Shown here piece by piece: positions 33,461 through 42,565 of a stretch of DNA of 64,000 nt (positions are counted from its first letter, which is position 1; the number at the start of each line of letters is the position of its first letter). The DNA is from Paenibacillus sp. FSL H7-0737 (GTDB lineage Bacteria > Bacillota > Bacilli > Paenibacillales > Paenibacillaceae): contig NZ_CP009279.1 of assembly GCF_000758545.1 (NCBI RefSeq), positions 2,976,001 to 3,040,000 on the forward strand, read 5' to 3'. The position numbers and the translations under genes are program-made. The notes under the pieces were generated by a model. That model had not been told where the DNA came from and made no database searches. It saw only the letters and a program-made list of their open reading frames with translations.

Positions 33461-34288
33461 ATGCGTAAGAGGCTTGGTGGCTGGATATGGATTTCAGTTG
33501 TTATTCTTTTCATAATTGGTTGTTCAGAAGATCAACAATCGAATAAGGAGCCGGCTCCAGCTGCTGCAATTACTGCAACTCCAGATATCTTGCCTACTGC
33601 GAGCGCTGGAATAGAAGATCCTAAAGCTGAAAAAGTACTTTACTCCAGTGATCCTGAAGCGATTAAAGCTTTCCTATCCGCTCAGAAGATTCCTAACGGA
33701 GATATCTATCTACAGGATAATAAGGTTCATATCAATATAGTGGGTTTGAACTCGCAGATTGAGCAGCGGTTTGCTCAGACTTTCGCGGCAGGTACTTATG
33801 AGCTCCATGATGTTAAATATTCGATGCAAGAGTTATTAGCTGCACAAGAACTTTTGCATAAGCAAGAACTCTACCAGAAGCTTAATCTATACGGTTCCGG
33901 TGTGGACACGATTGGTAATAAAGTAACGATCACAATTCCATCTGATTATGCTGACACGGCCATACTTGAGATAGAAAAATGGATCGCTCCGGATATGTTG
34001 ACCTACGACATTTCAGAGCTAGGCGAACCACATGTAATAGGTCAAATCGTAGATATCGATACCAAACAGGCGAAGCGGATTCTCATCCTTGAACCTGGCA
34101 TGGAAGATCCCTCTTACTGGTTCTCATTCAATCAGAAGTCAACATTGTTTAATGAAGCTGGAGAATCGATTAGCTTTAAGGATTTGAAGGTTGGACAGCA
34201 GGTTGAGCTATGGAGTACCGGTATGGTGGATGAATCTTTTCCCGCGCTTGCAAGTGTGCGGAGGTTACAGCTTAATGCTACGGAATAA
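33461..34288 (+). CDS. Lipoprotein with DUF3221-like C-terminal domain
   Basis: 275 residues. Signal peptide with lipobox FIIGC (Cys near residue 22). The middle has repeat-like VKYSMQELLAAQELLHKQE helices. The last 85 residues (VIGQIVDIDTKQAKRILI, WFSFNQKSTLFNEAG, LKVGQQVELWSTGMVDESFP) match the DUF3221/YobA OB-like domain. It is close after the oxidoreductase B gene but its product is unrelated to sugar metabolism, so it may be a separate unit. The start is at 33461; GTG at 33452 is the alternative. Terminator follows. Confidence 0.8.
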   Translation: MRKRLGGWIWISVVILFIIGCSEDQQSNKEPAPAAAITATPDILPTASAGIEDPKAEKVLYSSDPEAIKAFLSAQKIPNGDIYLQDNKVHINIVGLNSQIEQRFAQTFAAGTYELHDVKYSMQELLAAQELLHKQELYQKLNLYGSGVDTIGNKVTITIPSDYADTAILEIEKWIAPDMLTYDISELGEPHVIGQIVDIDTKQAKRILILEPGMEDPSYWFSFNQKSTLFNEAGESISFKDLKVGQQVELWSTGMVDESFPALASVRRLQLNATE

Positions 34289-34298
34289 TCCAATAGCC

Positions 34299-34333
34299 AG
34301 CACCGTTTGGGAGAGGCAAACGGTGCTATTTTT
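34299..34333 (+). terminator. Rho-independent terminator
   Basis: AGCACCGTTTG (34299-34309) and CAAACGGTGCT (34317-34327) form an 11-bp perfect stem, then ATTTTTC. It also lies near the end of the convergent AraC gene. Confidence 0.88.
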
Positions 34334-34352
34334 CGTGAATAGAGAGAATCGC

Positions 34353-35237
34353 CTATTTTCGAACCCCTGAAGGGGTAATCCCTTTATACTGCTTGTACAG
34401 CTTGGTAAAATAATTGGGATTGTCGCAGCCGACTCTACCTGCAATCTCAGTCACTGTAAAATTGGTCTCGAGCAGCAATCGCTCTGCTTCATTTACTCGG
34501 CAAAGATTAACATAATCGATGAAGGTTCGACCTGTTAGCTTCTTAAAGGTTTTGCAGAAATGATATGGATTTAGATTTACGGATCTTGCGGCGCTTTCTA
34601 CGGTCATTTTGTCATCGAAATGATTCTCCATGTACTCTAGAAGTGGCTTAAAACGTTCGCGATTAAAGGAGTGCCGCTCATTCGTTCTACCGGATACTTG
34701 TTCAGGTAGAAAGGTGCGAGAGAGCAGCACAAAGAGTAAATGCAGTTGATTCTTGATGACCAGTTGAAAAGCAGGTCCCTTCTGCAGTACTTCATCAACG
34801 ATGGTATCCAGAAGAGAAAAATATGTGGAGCAGGTCGGAACAAGCTCTGCAGGTTTGACCGGCAGCTGATAACGATTCTCTAAATAAGGGATTACAAACT
34901 GCTCATGCTGAGGATCCTGCTTCCAATCCTTAAATAAAGAACTATGGAATACGACGGAGATAAAACGAACATGATCATCCCGCAGACTGTACCCAACATG
35001 CAATCCTCCAGAGGGAACAAACAATACCTCTCCGGCATGCAGTTCATAGGGCTTGCTGTCTATGTGAAAAATGGCGCTGCCTTCTTGCATAATGATGATT
35101 TCGAAATGCTCGTGCCAGTGTAAATACAGGATATTCTGACCGATCTTTGCGTTCTTGCATTCATTAAAAAATAATCGGAATGGATACGTTTTTTCTTCTA
35201 ATTGAGGATATTCTTTAAGATCATTAGGGTAACTCAT
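34353..35237 (-). CDS. AraC-family regulator with cupin domain
   Basis: 294 residues. N-terminal cupin (LHWHEHFEIIIMQEGSAIFHID, HAGEVLFVPSGGLHVG) and C-terminal two-helix-turn-helix DNA-binding domain (ARSVNLNPYHFCKTFKKLTG; VTEIAGRVGCDNPNYFTKLYKQYKGITPSGVRK). This layout is typical of sugar-responsive activators in Paenibacillus. Divergent from the TIM-barrel isomerase gene, which it probably activates. Confidence 0.9.
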   Translation of the reverse strand: MSYPNDLKEYPQLEEKTYPFRLFFNECKNAKIGQNILYLHWHEHFEIIIMQEGSAIFHIDSKPYELHAGEVLFVPSGGLHVGYSLRDDHVRFISVVFHSSLFKDWKQDPQHEQFVIPYLENRYQLPVKPAELVPTCSTYFSLLDTIVDEVLQKGPAFQLVIKNQLHLLFVLLSRTFLPEQVSGRTNERHSFNRERFKPLLEYMENHFDDKMTVESAARSVNLNPYHFCKTFKKLTGRTFIDYVNLCRVNEAERLLLETNFTVTEIAGRVGCDNPNYFTKLYKQYKGITPSGVRK

Positions 35238-35360
35238 AAATCACTCAACTCCCACAAGATACGACTATATAAACACAAGATAATAAGAGTTTTAAGCTCA
35301 GAAGCAGTATATACTCGGGTTGTAGCACTTACTATAAACCAATATTGGAGTGGTCACAAG

Positions 35361-36248
35361 ATGAAGGATACAATGCGAATTGGAACATTAGTAGGCGGCG
35401 GCGACGCTGTAAGAGTGATTCCACAAATTGTAGGACATGGATTTGAATCTTTTAGCTTAACCTTCTGGCAAACAACAGGGGAAACAGATCTCGTGGAAAC
35501 TGGAAAGCGTGTGCAAGAGCTTGCAGCAGAACATGACTTCGTGATCTCATCTGTTGGGATCTTCGGCAATCCTTTGACGAATACTGGTGATAATTCCGAT
35601 GCAATCGCGAGCTGGGAGCGACTGATTGATCATGCTCATTTGTTCGGAACGGATATGGTATCAGGTTTTACAGGAAGGTTACCAGGGGTATCCATTGATG
35701 AATCTATTCCGAAGTTCACCGAGGTGTTTGGAGAGTTGTCCAAAAGAGCAGCGGATCGCGGTTTGCGAATTGCTTTCGAGAACTGTTCCATGGGTGGAGA
35801 CTGGGGATCAGGTGACTGGAATATTGCTCACAATCCATTAGCTTGGGAAAAGATGTTCAATGCTGTGCCTGCTGATAATATAGGACTCGAATGGGAGCCA
35901 TGTCATCAGATGGTCCAATTGATTGATCCGATTCCGCAGCTTCGTAAATGGACAGATAAGATCTTCCATGTACATGGTAAGGATGCCACCATCGCTTGGG
36001 ATATCGTAAAAGAATATGGAATTCATGGCCCCAATCCTTATGTATGGCACCGTACTCCCGGCTTTGGAGATACGAACTGGACTGATGTTATTTCTATTTT
36101 GCGTCAGGCAGGTTATAAAGGTACGATTGATATTGAAGGCTGGCATGATCCTGTTTATCGGGATGAGCTGGAAATGATGGGACAAGTACATGCTTTAAAT
36201 TATTTGAAACAATGCCGGGGCGGTAGCTTTGTACCTAATCCGCTGTAA
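35361..36248 (+). CDS. Sugar isomerase/epimerase-like TIM-barrel protein (AP endonuclease 2 superfamily)
   Basis: 295 residues. Barrel with metal-ligand positions typical of xylose-isomerase-like TIM proteins: IAFENCSMGG (Glu), WEPCHQMVQL (Asp/Glu and His), HVHGKDATI (His), and DIEGWHDP at the C-terminal strand. Relatives include IolE/IolI inosose enzymes, D-tagatose epimerases and YcjR-type 3-keto sugar epimerases; which one is not decidable from sequence. The start at 35361 follows GGAG; the open frame continues upstream only as untranslated leader. It is co-transcribed with the oxidoreductase C gene 15 bases downstream. Confidence 0.85.
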   Translation: MKDTMRIGTLVGGGDAVRVIPQIVGHGFESFSLTFWQTTGETDLVETGKRVQELAAEHDFVISSVGIFGNPLTNTGDNSDAIASWERLIDHAHLFGTDMVSGFTGRLPGVSIDESIPKFTEVFGELSKRAADRGLRIAFENCSMGGDWGSGDWNIAHNPLAWEKMFNAVPADNIGLEWEPCHQMVQLIDPIPQLRKWTDKIFHVHGKDATIAWDIVKEYGIHGPNPYVWHRTPGFGDTNWTDVISILRQAGYKGTIDIEGWHDPVYRDELEMMGQVHALNYLKQCRGGSFVPNPL

Positions 36249-36263
36249 CCATAGAGGGGGAGA

Positions 36264-37313
36264 ATGATGACAGCTCAGTACCGTGTAGCGGTTGCAGGTT
36301 GCGGAGGAATGGCTAACGCCTGGATTGAATACGCTTTATCACGTTCAGATACTCAGATTGTTGCTCTTGTAGATATACGATTGGAGTCAGCACAAGCGAT
36401 GGCGGCAAAGCATGAGATTTCCTGTCTAACGTTTACTGACATTAAAGAAGCGATTCAGGCGACTGGAGCTAATCTTGTGTTTGACGTTACAGTTCCGGGA
36501 AGCCATTACAGCATTTCTAGCACTGCATTAGAACTCGGATGTAATGTGTTTAGTGAGAAACCACTGGCCGAGACTATGGAAGAGTGCACTAAGATTGTTG
36601 AGATCTCAGAAAGAACCGGAAAAGCTCATGCTGTGATGCAAAATCGCCGATATGATCCGCGTATTCGTTCTTTACGCAACTTAATCGAGTCTGACACCAT
36701 TGGTAGAGTAGGATACATCAGTTCTAGCTTTTTCCTCGGCGCTCATTTCGGAGGGTTCCGTGATGTCATGGAAAGTCCTCTGCTGCTGGATATGGCGATT
36801 CATACCTTTGATCAGGCCCGATTTATTAGTGGAGCCAATCCGATTTCCGTTTACTGTCAGGAGTTTAATCCTCCCGGATCATGGTATAAGGGGAATGCGT
36901 CGGCAGTGTGTATCTTTGAGATGTCGGACGGATCTGTATTTACTTATCAGGGGTCTTGGTGTGCAGAAGGTGCCTCTACCTCTTGGGAAGCAGCTTGGCG
37001 TCTGAATGGGGAAAAAGGAACTGCGATTTGGGATGGTCATGACATGCCGTATGCAGAGGTAGTCGTAGCAGGAGATCAGAGTGATAAATTTATTCGTGAT
37101 GTTGAGCGTGTAAATGGAGAAGCTGTTGATATGGACAAAACCTTCCATCAAGGATGTTTGGAGGAAATGTTCCTGTCCCTAGCAGAAGAGCGTTCAGCAG
37201 AGACGAATTGTAGAGATAATCGGTATAGTATGGCAATGGTATTTGGAGCGCTGGAAAGTGCTAAAACAGGTCAGAAAATTGATCTAGTAGAGTTCATGAG
37301 TACCTCAGAGTGA
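36264..37313 (+). CDS. Gfo/Idh/MocA-family oxidoreductase C
   Basis: 349 residues. Rossmann motif VAVAGCGGMANAWIEYA, catalytic-lysine motif FSEKPLAETMEE, and DMAIHTFDQARFI, with the conserved histidine, in the C-terminal domain. ATG ATG start after GAGGGGG; the second ATG at 36267 has the better spacing. It forms a two-gene unit with the TIM-barrel gene, which points to oxidation followed by isomerisation or epimerisation of the same sugar. Confidence 0.87.
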   Translation: MMTAQYRVAVAGCGGMANAWIEYALSRSDTQIVALVDIRLESAQAMAAKHEISCLTFTDIKEAIQATGANLVFDVTVPGSHYSISSTALELGCNVFSEKPLAETMEECTKIVEISERTGKAHAVMQNRRYDPRIRSLRNLIESDTIGRVGYISSSFFLGAHFGGFRDVMESPLLLDMAIHTFDQARFISGANPISVYCQEFNPPGSWYKGNASAVCIFEMSDGSVFTYQGSWCAEGASTSWEAAWRLNGEKGTAIWDGHDMPYAEVVVAGDQSDKFIRDVERVNGEAVDMDKTFHQGCLEEMFLSLAEERSAETNCRDNRYSMAMVFGALESAKTGQKIDLVEFMSTSE

Positions 37314-37391
37314 TCAAAACTTTTTGTTAATTTTATCCAAACTTTAATGTTCATGTTATGATAGATAAGAACATTATTCGGGGAGGATATT

Positions 37392-38087
37392 ATGTACAAA
37401 GCCATTATATTTGATCTAGATAATACATTAATAAATTATAGTACTTGTGAAATCGAAGCGATGAAAAGAACCTGTAACGATCATAATCTCTTTGTAGAAG
37501 ATATTGAGGCGTGGTCTTTATTTTATGGAGAGTTTTCCGGTCATAATTTTCGCCATTGGATGAACTTTGTGGGTGGTGGTGAGGTGAAGACTATAGGAGA
37601 GGTATTGAGGTATTCTTTTAGAGACACTCTTAAACAGGAGGAACTTTTTCATAGCAAACTGTCAGATACTTATTGGGATTATTTTTGCAATTCCTGTTAT
37701 TTTGAAGAAGGAGCGGAACAGATCTTAACTTCATTTAAAGATAAGTATGCTCTGGGGATTATCACCAATGGGATCAGTGAGGCACAAAGAAAAAGACTGC
37801 AAGCCGGTAAGATCTATGAAATATTCAAATCCATAATGATCTCTGATGAGGTAGGCATCCGAAAACCTGATAAAAGGATTTTTGAAATGTCTTTAATAGA
37901 TCTACAGCTAAGCAATCATGAAGTGCTGTTCGTTGGGGATTCTTTACAAGATGATTACCATGGTGCTGTGAATTCTGACATTGACTTCTGCTATTACAAT
38001 CGCCAGAATATAGAGGTTCCTAAAGACCTCAAGCCTAACTATATGATTAGTTCTCTTCTGGAGCTTAAAGATGTAGTGGGGTTGTAG
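37392..38087 (+). CDS. HAD-superfamily hydrolase (YjjG-like subfamily IA)
   Basis: 231 residues. The four HAD motifs are IIFDLDNTLIN (nucleophile and acid Asp), GIITNGISE (Thr), GIRKPDKRIFE (Lys) and FVGDSLQDDYHGA (metal aspartates). A helical cap between motif 1 and 2 makes it subfamily IA; the DNTL nucleophile loop is as in YjjG, a nucleotidase acting on damaged or excess pyrimidine nucleotides. GGGGAGG precedes the ATG, and the upstream TTATGATA could be its -10 box. Monocistronic or in a pair with the GNAT gene 24 bases on. Confidence 0.87.
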   Translation: MYKAIIFDLDNTLINYSTCEIEAMKRTCNDHNLFVEDIEAWSLFYGEFSGHNFRHWMNFVGGGEVKTIGEVLRYSFRDTLKQEELFHSKLSDTYWDYFCNSCYFEEGAEQILTSFKDKYALGIITNGISEAQRKRLQAGKIYEIFKSIMISDEVGIRKPDKRIFEMSLIDLQLSNHEVLFVGDSLQDDYHGAVNSDIDFCYYNRQNIEVPKDLKPNYMISSLLELKDVVGL

Positions 38088-38111
38088 CAATGCCAGCAAG
38101 GAGAACACACA

Positions 38112-38585
38112 ATGGAAATTAGAGCTTATCAAGAATCGGATATTAGTCAGCTTATCTCATTGTTCTATGAGACAGTTCATTTCGTAAACAAACAAGACTA
38201 TTCACAAGAACAGCTTAATGCTTGGGCACCTAAAGAGGAAAAGACCCTCAAACTTGATGCTTGGAGCACTTCTTTACGTCAAAATATTACTTATGTAGCC
38301 GAAATTAACGGGTACATAGTTGGCTTTTCGGATATGACGTTGGAAGGACATTTGGATCGTCTTTATGTCCACAAAGATTTCCAAGGCCAAGGCGTAGCCT
38401 CTGCTCTCGTGAACAAGCTTGAAATGAAGGCGAGAGAGCTTGGTCTTCATGAAATGGATACCGAAGCAAGTATTACAGCTAGACCCTTTTTTGAACGACA
38501 GGGATACCAGCTTATGATGAAACAAAGTGTAGAACGAAAAGGAGTACACTTAGTTAATTATCGGATGAGTAAAAAGCTAATTTAA
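38112..38585 (+). CDS. GNAT-family N-acetyltransferase
   Basis: 157 residues. The N-terminus RAYQESDISQLISLFYETVH and the long alpha-1/2 region ending WAPKEEKTLK are typical of the YafP subgroup of GNAT acetyltransferases; LDRLYVHKDFQGQGVASALVNKLE is the acetyl-CoA motif A and RPFFERQGYQL motif B. Substrate unknown. AAGGAG ribosome binding site; bidirectional terminator after it. Confidence 0.88.
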   Translation: MEIRAYQESDISQLISLFYETVHFVNKQDYSQEQLNAWAPKEEKTLKLDAWSTSLRQNITYVAEINGYIVGFSDMTLEGHLDRLYVHKDFQGQGVASALVNKLEMKARELGLHEMDTEASITARPFFERQGYQLMMKQSVERKGVHLVNYRMSKKLI

Positions 38586-38587
38586 TC

Positions 38588-38625
38588 AAAAAAGCAGATT
38601 GCTATGGTGAGCAGTCTGCTTTTTT
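38588..38625. terminator. Bidirectional rho-independent terminator
   Basis: AAAAAAGCAGATTGCT (38588-38603) pairs with AGCAGTCTGCTTTTTT (38610-38625) along 16 bp with one G-T pair; T-runs on both strands serve the GNAT gene and the convergent secreted-protein gene. Confidence 0.92.
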
Positions 38626-38655
38626 ATCTAATGAAGGAGGATCAATCAACAAGCT

Positions 38656-39414
38656 TTATTTGGATGAAGAATAACGATTTATAAAATTAGCGATTCCATT
38701 TGGAACGAATTTGTTAACTTCATTATTAAACAGGTCTGTATAGTTTGCAGTGATAACTTTACTTGGTACTAACGTCAAGTTTGAAAAATATTGCTTATAC
38801 GCCTTATCATAGGCGGATTTATTCACTTCTTTTTGATTTACATAATAGCTTGGCAAATCATCCGTTTTTTCTTGATCTGGAATGTCGGCCAAGAATATCT
38901 CTTTGTCATTAAATTTGGTTCCTTGGAAACTAATCTCGAAAACCTGCAAATTAGAATTGTACGAACCGCTGCCATCTACAAAAGCGATATAACGTAATGT
39001 TCCATCTTTTTTGTTCTTATAGAGATGCAGGCCACGATTTTCATCGCGTGGTAGAAATCCACCCATACCTACATTAAATATACCCTCTGAAATATCCTTC
39101 AGTTTTCCTTGATAATTGAATGGAATGACTTTTCCATTTTGGACGGTTAGAGCAGTGTTGATGGGCTGAATGAATCGTAAAGAATACCCCTGTATAAGTT
39201 CAGGAGTACCATCAAAGTTCAAATCTACTAAAGTGAAATAATTGAAGTCACCGTCATAAGAACTATCTCTAGTAGCATCCATTAACGTTTTCTTGATATA
39301 CTCAGAGTAAAGTGTCTTCCATGATTTTGCAGTTGCTGCTTTTGCTGACGCAGTAATTGGAATACTCCCCGATAATAAAAGTAATGTTACTATGATCCAT
39401 GCAGTTCGTTTCAT
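38656..39414 (-). CDS. Secreted hypothetical protein
   Basis: 252 residues with a signal peptide (SGSIPITASAKAA). Mature part contains YFTLVDLNFDGTPELIQGYS, a calcium-like D-x-N-x-D-G-x-x-E loop as found in FG-GAP or EF-hand-like secreted proteins, and aromatic beta-like stretches; no enzyme motif. I do not know the family. AAGGAG ten bases ahead of the ATG. It leads away from the next lipoprotein gene on the same strand, with 97 bases between them and no visible terminator. Confidence 0.75.
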   Translation of the reverse strand: MKRTAWIIVTLLLLSGSIPITASAKAATAKSWKTLYSEYIKKTLMDATRDSSYDGDFNYFTLVDLNFDGTPELIQGYSLRFIQPINTALTVQNGKVIPFNYQGKLKDISEGIFNVGMGGFLPRDENRGLHLYKNKKDGTLRYIAFVDGSGSYNSNLQVFEISFQGTKFNDKEIFLADIPDQEKTDDLPSYYVNQKEVNKSAYDKAYKQYFSNLTLVPSKVITANYTDLFNNEVNKFVPNGIANFINRYSSSK

Positions 39415-39511
39415 GACTCATTAGCTCCTTATCATATTACTATGTACTGGAAATTAATATTACTATTGTTAGACAATATGTTCCAGTAATAATATGGTAT
39501 ATGAAGGGTGA

Positions 39512-40006
39512 TTAGTCATAAATCAATTTCATTAAAGCCTCCGAGTCAAAACGATCTCCTTGCACTAACCATTGACCATCCACATCAAACATAGTCAGTA
39601 TTCCCTCCAAAGGGACACGTTTACTTTCTTTGTCATCCTTATCCAACATAACAAGATCACAAGTATATTTTAACTCAACAATATTTTTCTTTTGTTCGGA
39701 AAGGGTGAACTTTAGATTATCTGGTTTTAAAGAAAGCTTTTGTTTATTAGCGATTTGAAAAGGGATAGTTGTGATTCGGCTTCCTATAGCTTTTTCGGTA
39801 TAGTATTCAGTAAAGTACGGTTTCATTTCTTCATTTCGGGCTAGAATGGATTCCTCTGAAAATAAATCATCAGAAACCTTAATGGTATATTCAACATTTT
39901 TGTACTTCTCAGCGGCTTTAGTGGCATCATCCACTTCTGAACTACAGCCCATAATTAACGTTAGGGATAATAAAATCATACTCAAGATCAACGGTGATTT
40001 ACGCAT
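39512..40006 (-). CDS. Small lipoprotein of unknown function
   Basis: 164 residues. Lipobox LIMGC at about residue 20 marks it as a lipoprotein; the mature part is charged (DDKESKRVPLEGIL, FDVDGQWLVQGD) and resembles DUF-type NTF2-like lipoproteins of Paenibacillus. The start at 40006 follows GGAGGTG by five bases; upstream in-frame codons would put 29 non-signal residues before the signal peptide. Confidence 0.78.
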   Translation of the reverse strand: MRKSPLILSMILLSLTLIMGCSSEVDDATKAAEKYKNVEYTIKVSDDLFSEESILARNEEMKPYFTEYYTEKAIGSRITTIPFQIANKQKLSLKPDNLKFTLSEQKKNIVELKYTCDLVMLDKDDKESKRVPLEGILTMFDVDGQWLVQGDRFDSEALMKLIYD

Positions 40007-40153
40007 TCGAACACCTCCATGTAATTGATTCTGTATTATTATACTTATATTACCATACATTGGTTTCGCGAATTCAAGAAGGAAATGATTCAATTCCCTA
40101 AATATGGTATGGTGTAAGTATTACTATCAATAACCTAAAGGGATGGGATACAC

Positions 40154-41140
40154 TTGATTTTTTTTCCTATTACATACTCACTGTTGGCAACAGACGCATT
40201 ATTATTACATATTAAAGAGCATTATGAGATTCCAGAACCAGTACAGCTGCAGTATTTTCTTAGAGGCATGAACGATACATACATCTTAGAAACGGCATTG
40301 GAAAAATACATCTTTCGTGTTTATCGTGCGGATAGACGGAGTAGATCGGAGATTGATTTTGAATTAGAATTGTTGAACGATTTGCACGAAAAAGGTGTAA
40401 ACGTCTCCATTCCTATTCCTCGAAAAGATGGGATCATATTTAATGAATTTTTGGTGCCTGAGGGTGTGAAGTATGGCGTTATGTTTAGTTTTGCTGTAGG
40501 AAATGAAAAGCCTATTCATGCGGTAGAAGACAGCTATTTATTTGGTCAGTCAGTTGCACAAATTCACACAGCTACGGACAACTTTAAGAGTGCACATGTA
40601 AGAGGTAAGCTTGATTTTGAACATTTAATTGAGAAACCGCTTCATACGATCAAACAGCATATGAACCATCGACAAGAGGATTATCAATTCCTGTATGACC
40701 TGGCCATACAATTAAAAGCACAGATTGAAGTATATCTGGAAGCGGGGCTCGACTGGGGCATCTGCCATGGCGATTTGCATGGGAATACGAATGTGACTTT
40801 CACGGACGAAGGGAAATTAACTCATTATGATTTCGATATTTGTGGTTACGGATGGAGAGCCTATGATATCGCAGAGTTTAGATTGGCAAGAGAGATTCAT
40901 AGTGGCCATGATAAAGATGAAGTAGAACGGTTATGGGCAGCATTTTTAAATGGATATAAAAGTTTAAGAAATCTCAGTGACAATGATATTAGTGCTGTTC
41001 CTATGTTCGTTGCGCTTAGACAGCTTTGGTTATTTGCTTTATGTTTCAGTGAAGGTGAGCTTATTGGTGCAGCTGACTTTGACAATGGATTTATCGACAG
41101 TAAAATGGATTATTTTAGAAATTTAGAGGTGATCAAATGA
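40154..41140 (+). CDS. APH-type phosphotransferase
   Basis: 328 residues, kinase-like phosphotransferase of the aminoglycoside phosphotransferase/choline kinase family. The catalytic loop CHGDLHGNTNVTF and the DFG-equivalent THYDFDICGYGWRAYDIAEF are both present, so it should be active. Family members phosphorylate aminoglycosides, homoserine, choline, hydroxylated sugars or stress-related metabolites; the substrate is not visible. TTG start after AAAGGGATGGG. It overlaps the methyltransferase gene by 4 bases. Confidence 0.87.
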   Translation: MIFFPITYSLLATDALLLHIKEHYEIPEPVQLQYFLRGMNDTYILETALEKYIFRVYRADRRSRSEIDFELELLNDLHEKGVNVSIPIPRKDGIIFNEFLVPEGVKYGVMFSFAVGNEKPIHAVEDSYLFGQSVAQIHTATDNFKSAHVRGKLDFEHLIEKPLHTIKQHMNHRQEDYQFLYDLAIQLKAQIEVYLEAGLDWGICHGDLHGNTNVTFTDEGKLTHYDFDICGYGWRAYDIAEFRLAREIHSGHDKDEVERLWAAFLNGYKSLRNLSDNDISAVPMFVALRQLWLFALCFSEGELIGAADFDNGFIDSKMDYFRNLEVIK

Positions 41141-41898
41141 ATGATGAATTGGGCAGTAAAGAAGCCATAAAAAGATGGGATAGATACGCAGAACTAATCT
41201 CAACTTCGTACGGCGAAAACGGGGATATCCATCGAGAAATTTTTTTGAATCCAGCTTTATTCAGTCTCATGGGTTCTGTTGAAAATAAGAAGGTGCTAGA
41301 TGCAGGCTGTGGTGAAGGATATTTAAGCAGAATGTTAGCTAGGGCAGGTGCCTCAGTCACTGGCGTTGATTACTCGCAGAACATGATAACGATAGCCAAG
41401 AGTAAATCACCAGAGGAATTAAAGATAAACTTCTATCATGGCAATTGTGAAGATCTCAGCTTTCTCCAGAAGGAGAGTTATGCTCTCATCGTTTCTAACA
41501 TGGTGATTCATGATTTATCCGATTATGAGATGGCGATTCATGAAATGTATCGGTTGTTAGTCGATGGAGGGACGTTTATATTCTCAATTCCACATCCTTG
41601 CTTTGTAACCCCTGGTAGCGGGTGGGTGAAGTCGGATACTGGAGAGAAGCTTTATTGGAAAGTAGATAATTATTTTTACGAGGGCACTTATAATCAGAAC
41701 TTCCCAATAGATCAAGAGGAAAAGTTTTTGATTTTTCATAGGACGTTATCCAGTTATGTAAATACGATTGTACGGGCTGGCTTTCAAATCGAAGAAATGA
41801 TTGAACCGAAGCCCTCTGCTGAAATGCTTGCGAAGTATCCGTCTTTTGAAGAGGATTTTCGTTGCAGCGATTTTTTGGTTTTTAAACTGCGAAAGTAG
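41137..41898 (+). CDS. Class I SAM-dependent methyltransferase
   Basis: 253 residues with motif I VLDAGCGEGYLSRML, the acidic loop GVDYSQNMITIA, and motif IV VSNMVIHDL of the UbiE/Methyltransf_11 fold. The substrate is unknown. Start overlaps the kinase stop by ATGA, so the two are coupled and may act on the same compound. Confidence 0.88.
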   Translation: MNDELGSKEAIKRWDRYAELISTSYGENGDIHREIFLNPALFSLMGSVENKKVLDAGCGEGYLSRMLARAGASVTGVDYSQNMITIAKSKSPEELKINFYHGNCEDLSFLQKESYALIVSNMVIHDLSDYEMAIHEMYRLLVDGGTFIFSIPHPCFVTPGSGWVKSDTGEKLYWKVDNYFYEGTYNQNFPIDQEEKFLIFHRTLSSYVNTIVRAGFQIEEMIEPKPSAEMLAKYPSFEEDFRCSDFLVFKLRK

Positions 41899-41909
41899 GA
41901 GGGAGAAAG

Positions 41910-42545
41910 ATGAACCATAACATTTTCAAAGAAGTTATAGACTCTGAAGAAGAGTTAAGGTCAATGTATGGGTATCCCAGTGAATTGGTAAACAACAAGA
42001 GTATAACCTTCATCGATCATCATTGCCGAGATTATATATCCAAATCACCGTTACTCTTTATAGCAACAAGTGATTCAGCTGGCAATTGTGATGTATCTCC
42101 GCGTGGGGATGCTGCAGGTTTTGTATATGTGTTAGACGACAAACATTTAGTGATTCCTGAGCGACCTGGTAATCGACGGTTTGATTCTTTGCGTAACATC
42201 CTTTTAAATTCAAAAGTGGGTTTGATATTTATTATTCCCGGTCTTGAAGAAACTTTAAGAATAAATGGACATGCAAGGATTATCAAAGATCAAGAAATAA
42301 TGGTTCATATGGAGGCTCAAGGTAAACTGCCGAAATTGGGCATTGCCGTTGAAGTGGAAGAGTGTTATATGCATTGTGCTAAAGCTTTTAAAAGATCACA
42401 TCTATGGGATGATACGTATTGGCCATTGAAAGCAGAGCTGCCTAAACCTTCGGTTATCATAGCAGAACATGCAAAAGAGCTTGGGATTTCTCAAGAGGAT
42501 GTATCAAAGGGATTAAAGGATAGCTATGAGAATCGGTTATATTAG
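41910..42545 (+). CDS. Pyridoxamine 5'-phosphate oxidase-like flavin-binding protein
   Basis: 211 residues of the PNPOx-like split-barrel fold, MSMEG_1061-like subgroup. Recognisable are LFIATSDSAGNCDVSPRGDAAGFVYVLDDKHLVIPERPGNRRFDS and VGLIFIIPGLEETLRINGHARI, where SPRGD and the LRINGHA segment bind flavin. The role is probably reduction or shielding of an electrophilic small molecule; direct function unknown. GGAGGGAG ribosome binding site, 11 bases after the methyltransferase gene. Confidence 0.82.
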   Translation: MNHNIFKEVIDSEEELRSMYGYPSELVNNKSITFIDHHCRDYISKSPLLFIATSDSAGNCDVSPRGDAAGFVYVLDDKHLVIPERPGNRRFDSLRNILLNSKVGLIFIIPGLEETLRINGHARIIKDQEIMVHMEAQGKLPKLGIAVEVEECYMHCAKAFKRSHLWDDTYWPLKAELPKPSVIIAEHAKELGISQEDVSKGLKDSYENRLY

Positions 42546-42565
42546 AAATGAAAGGATTAACTAAG

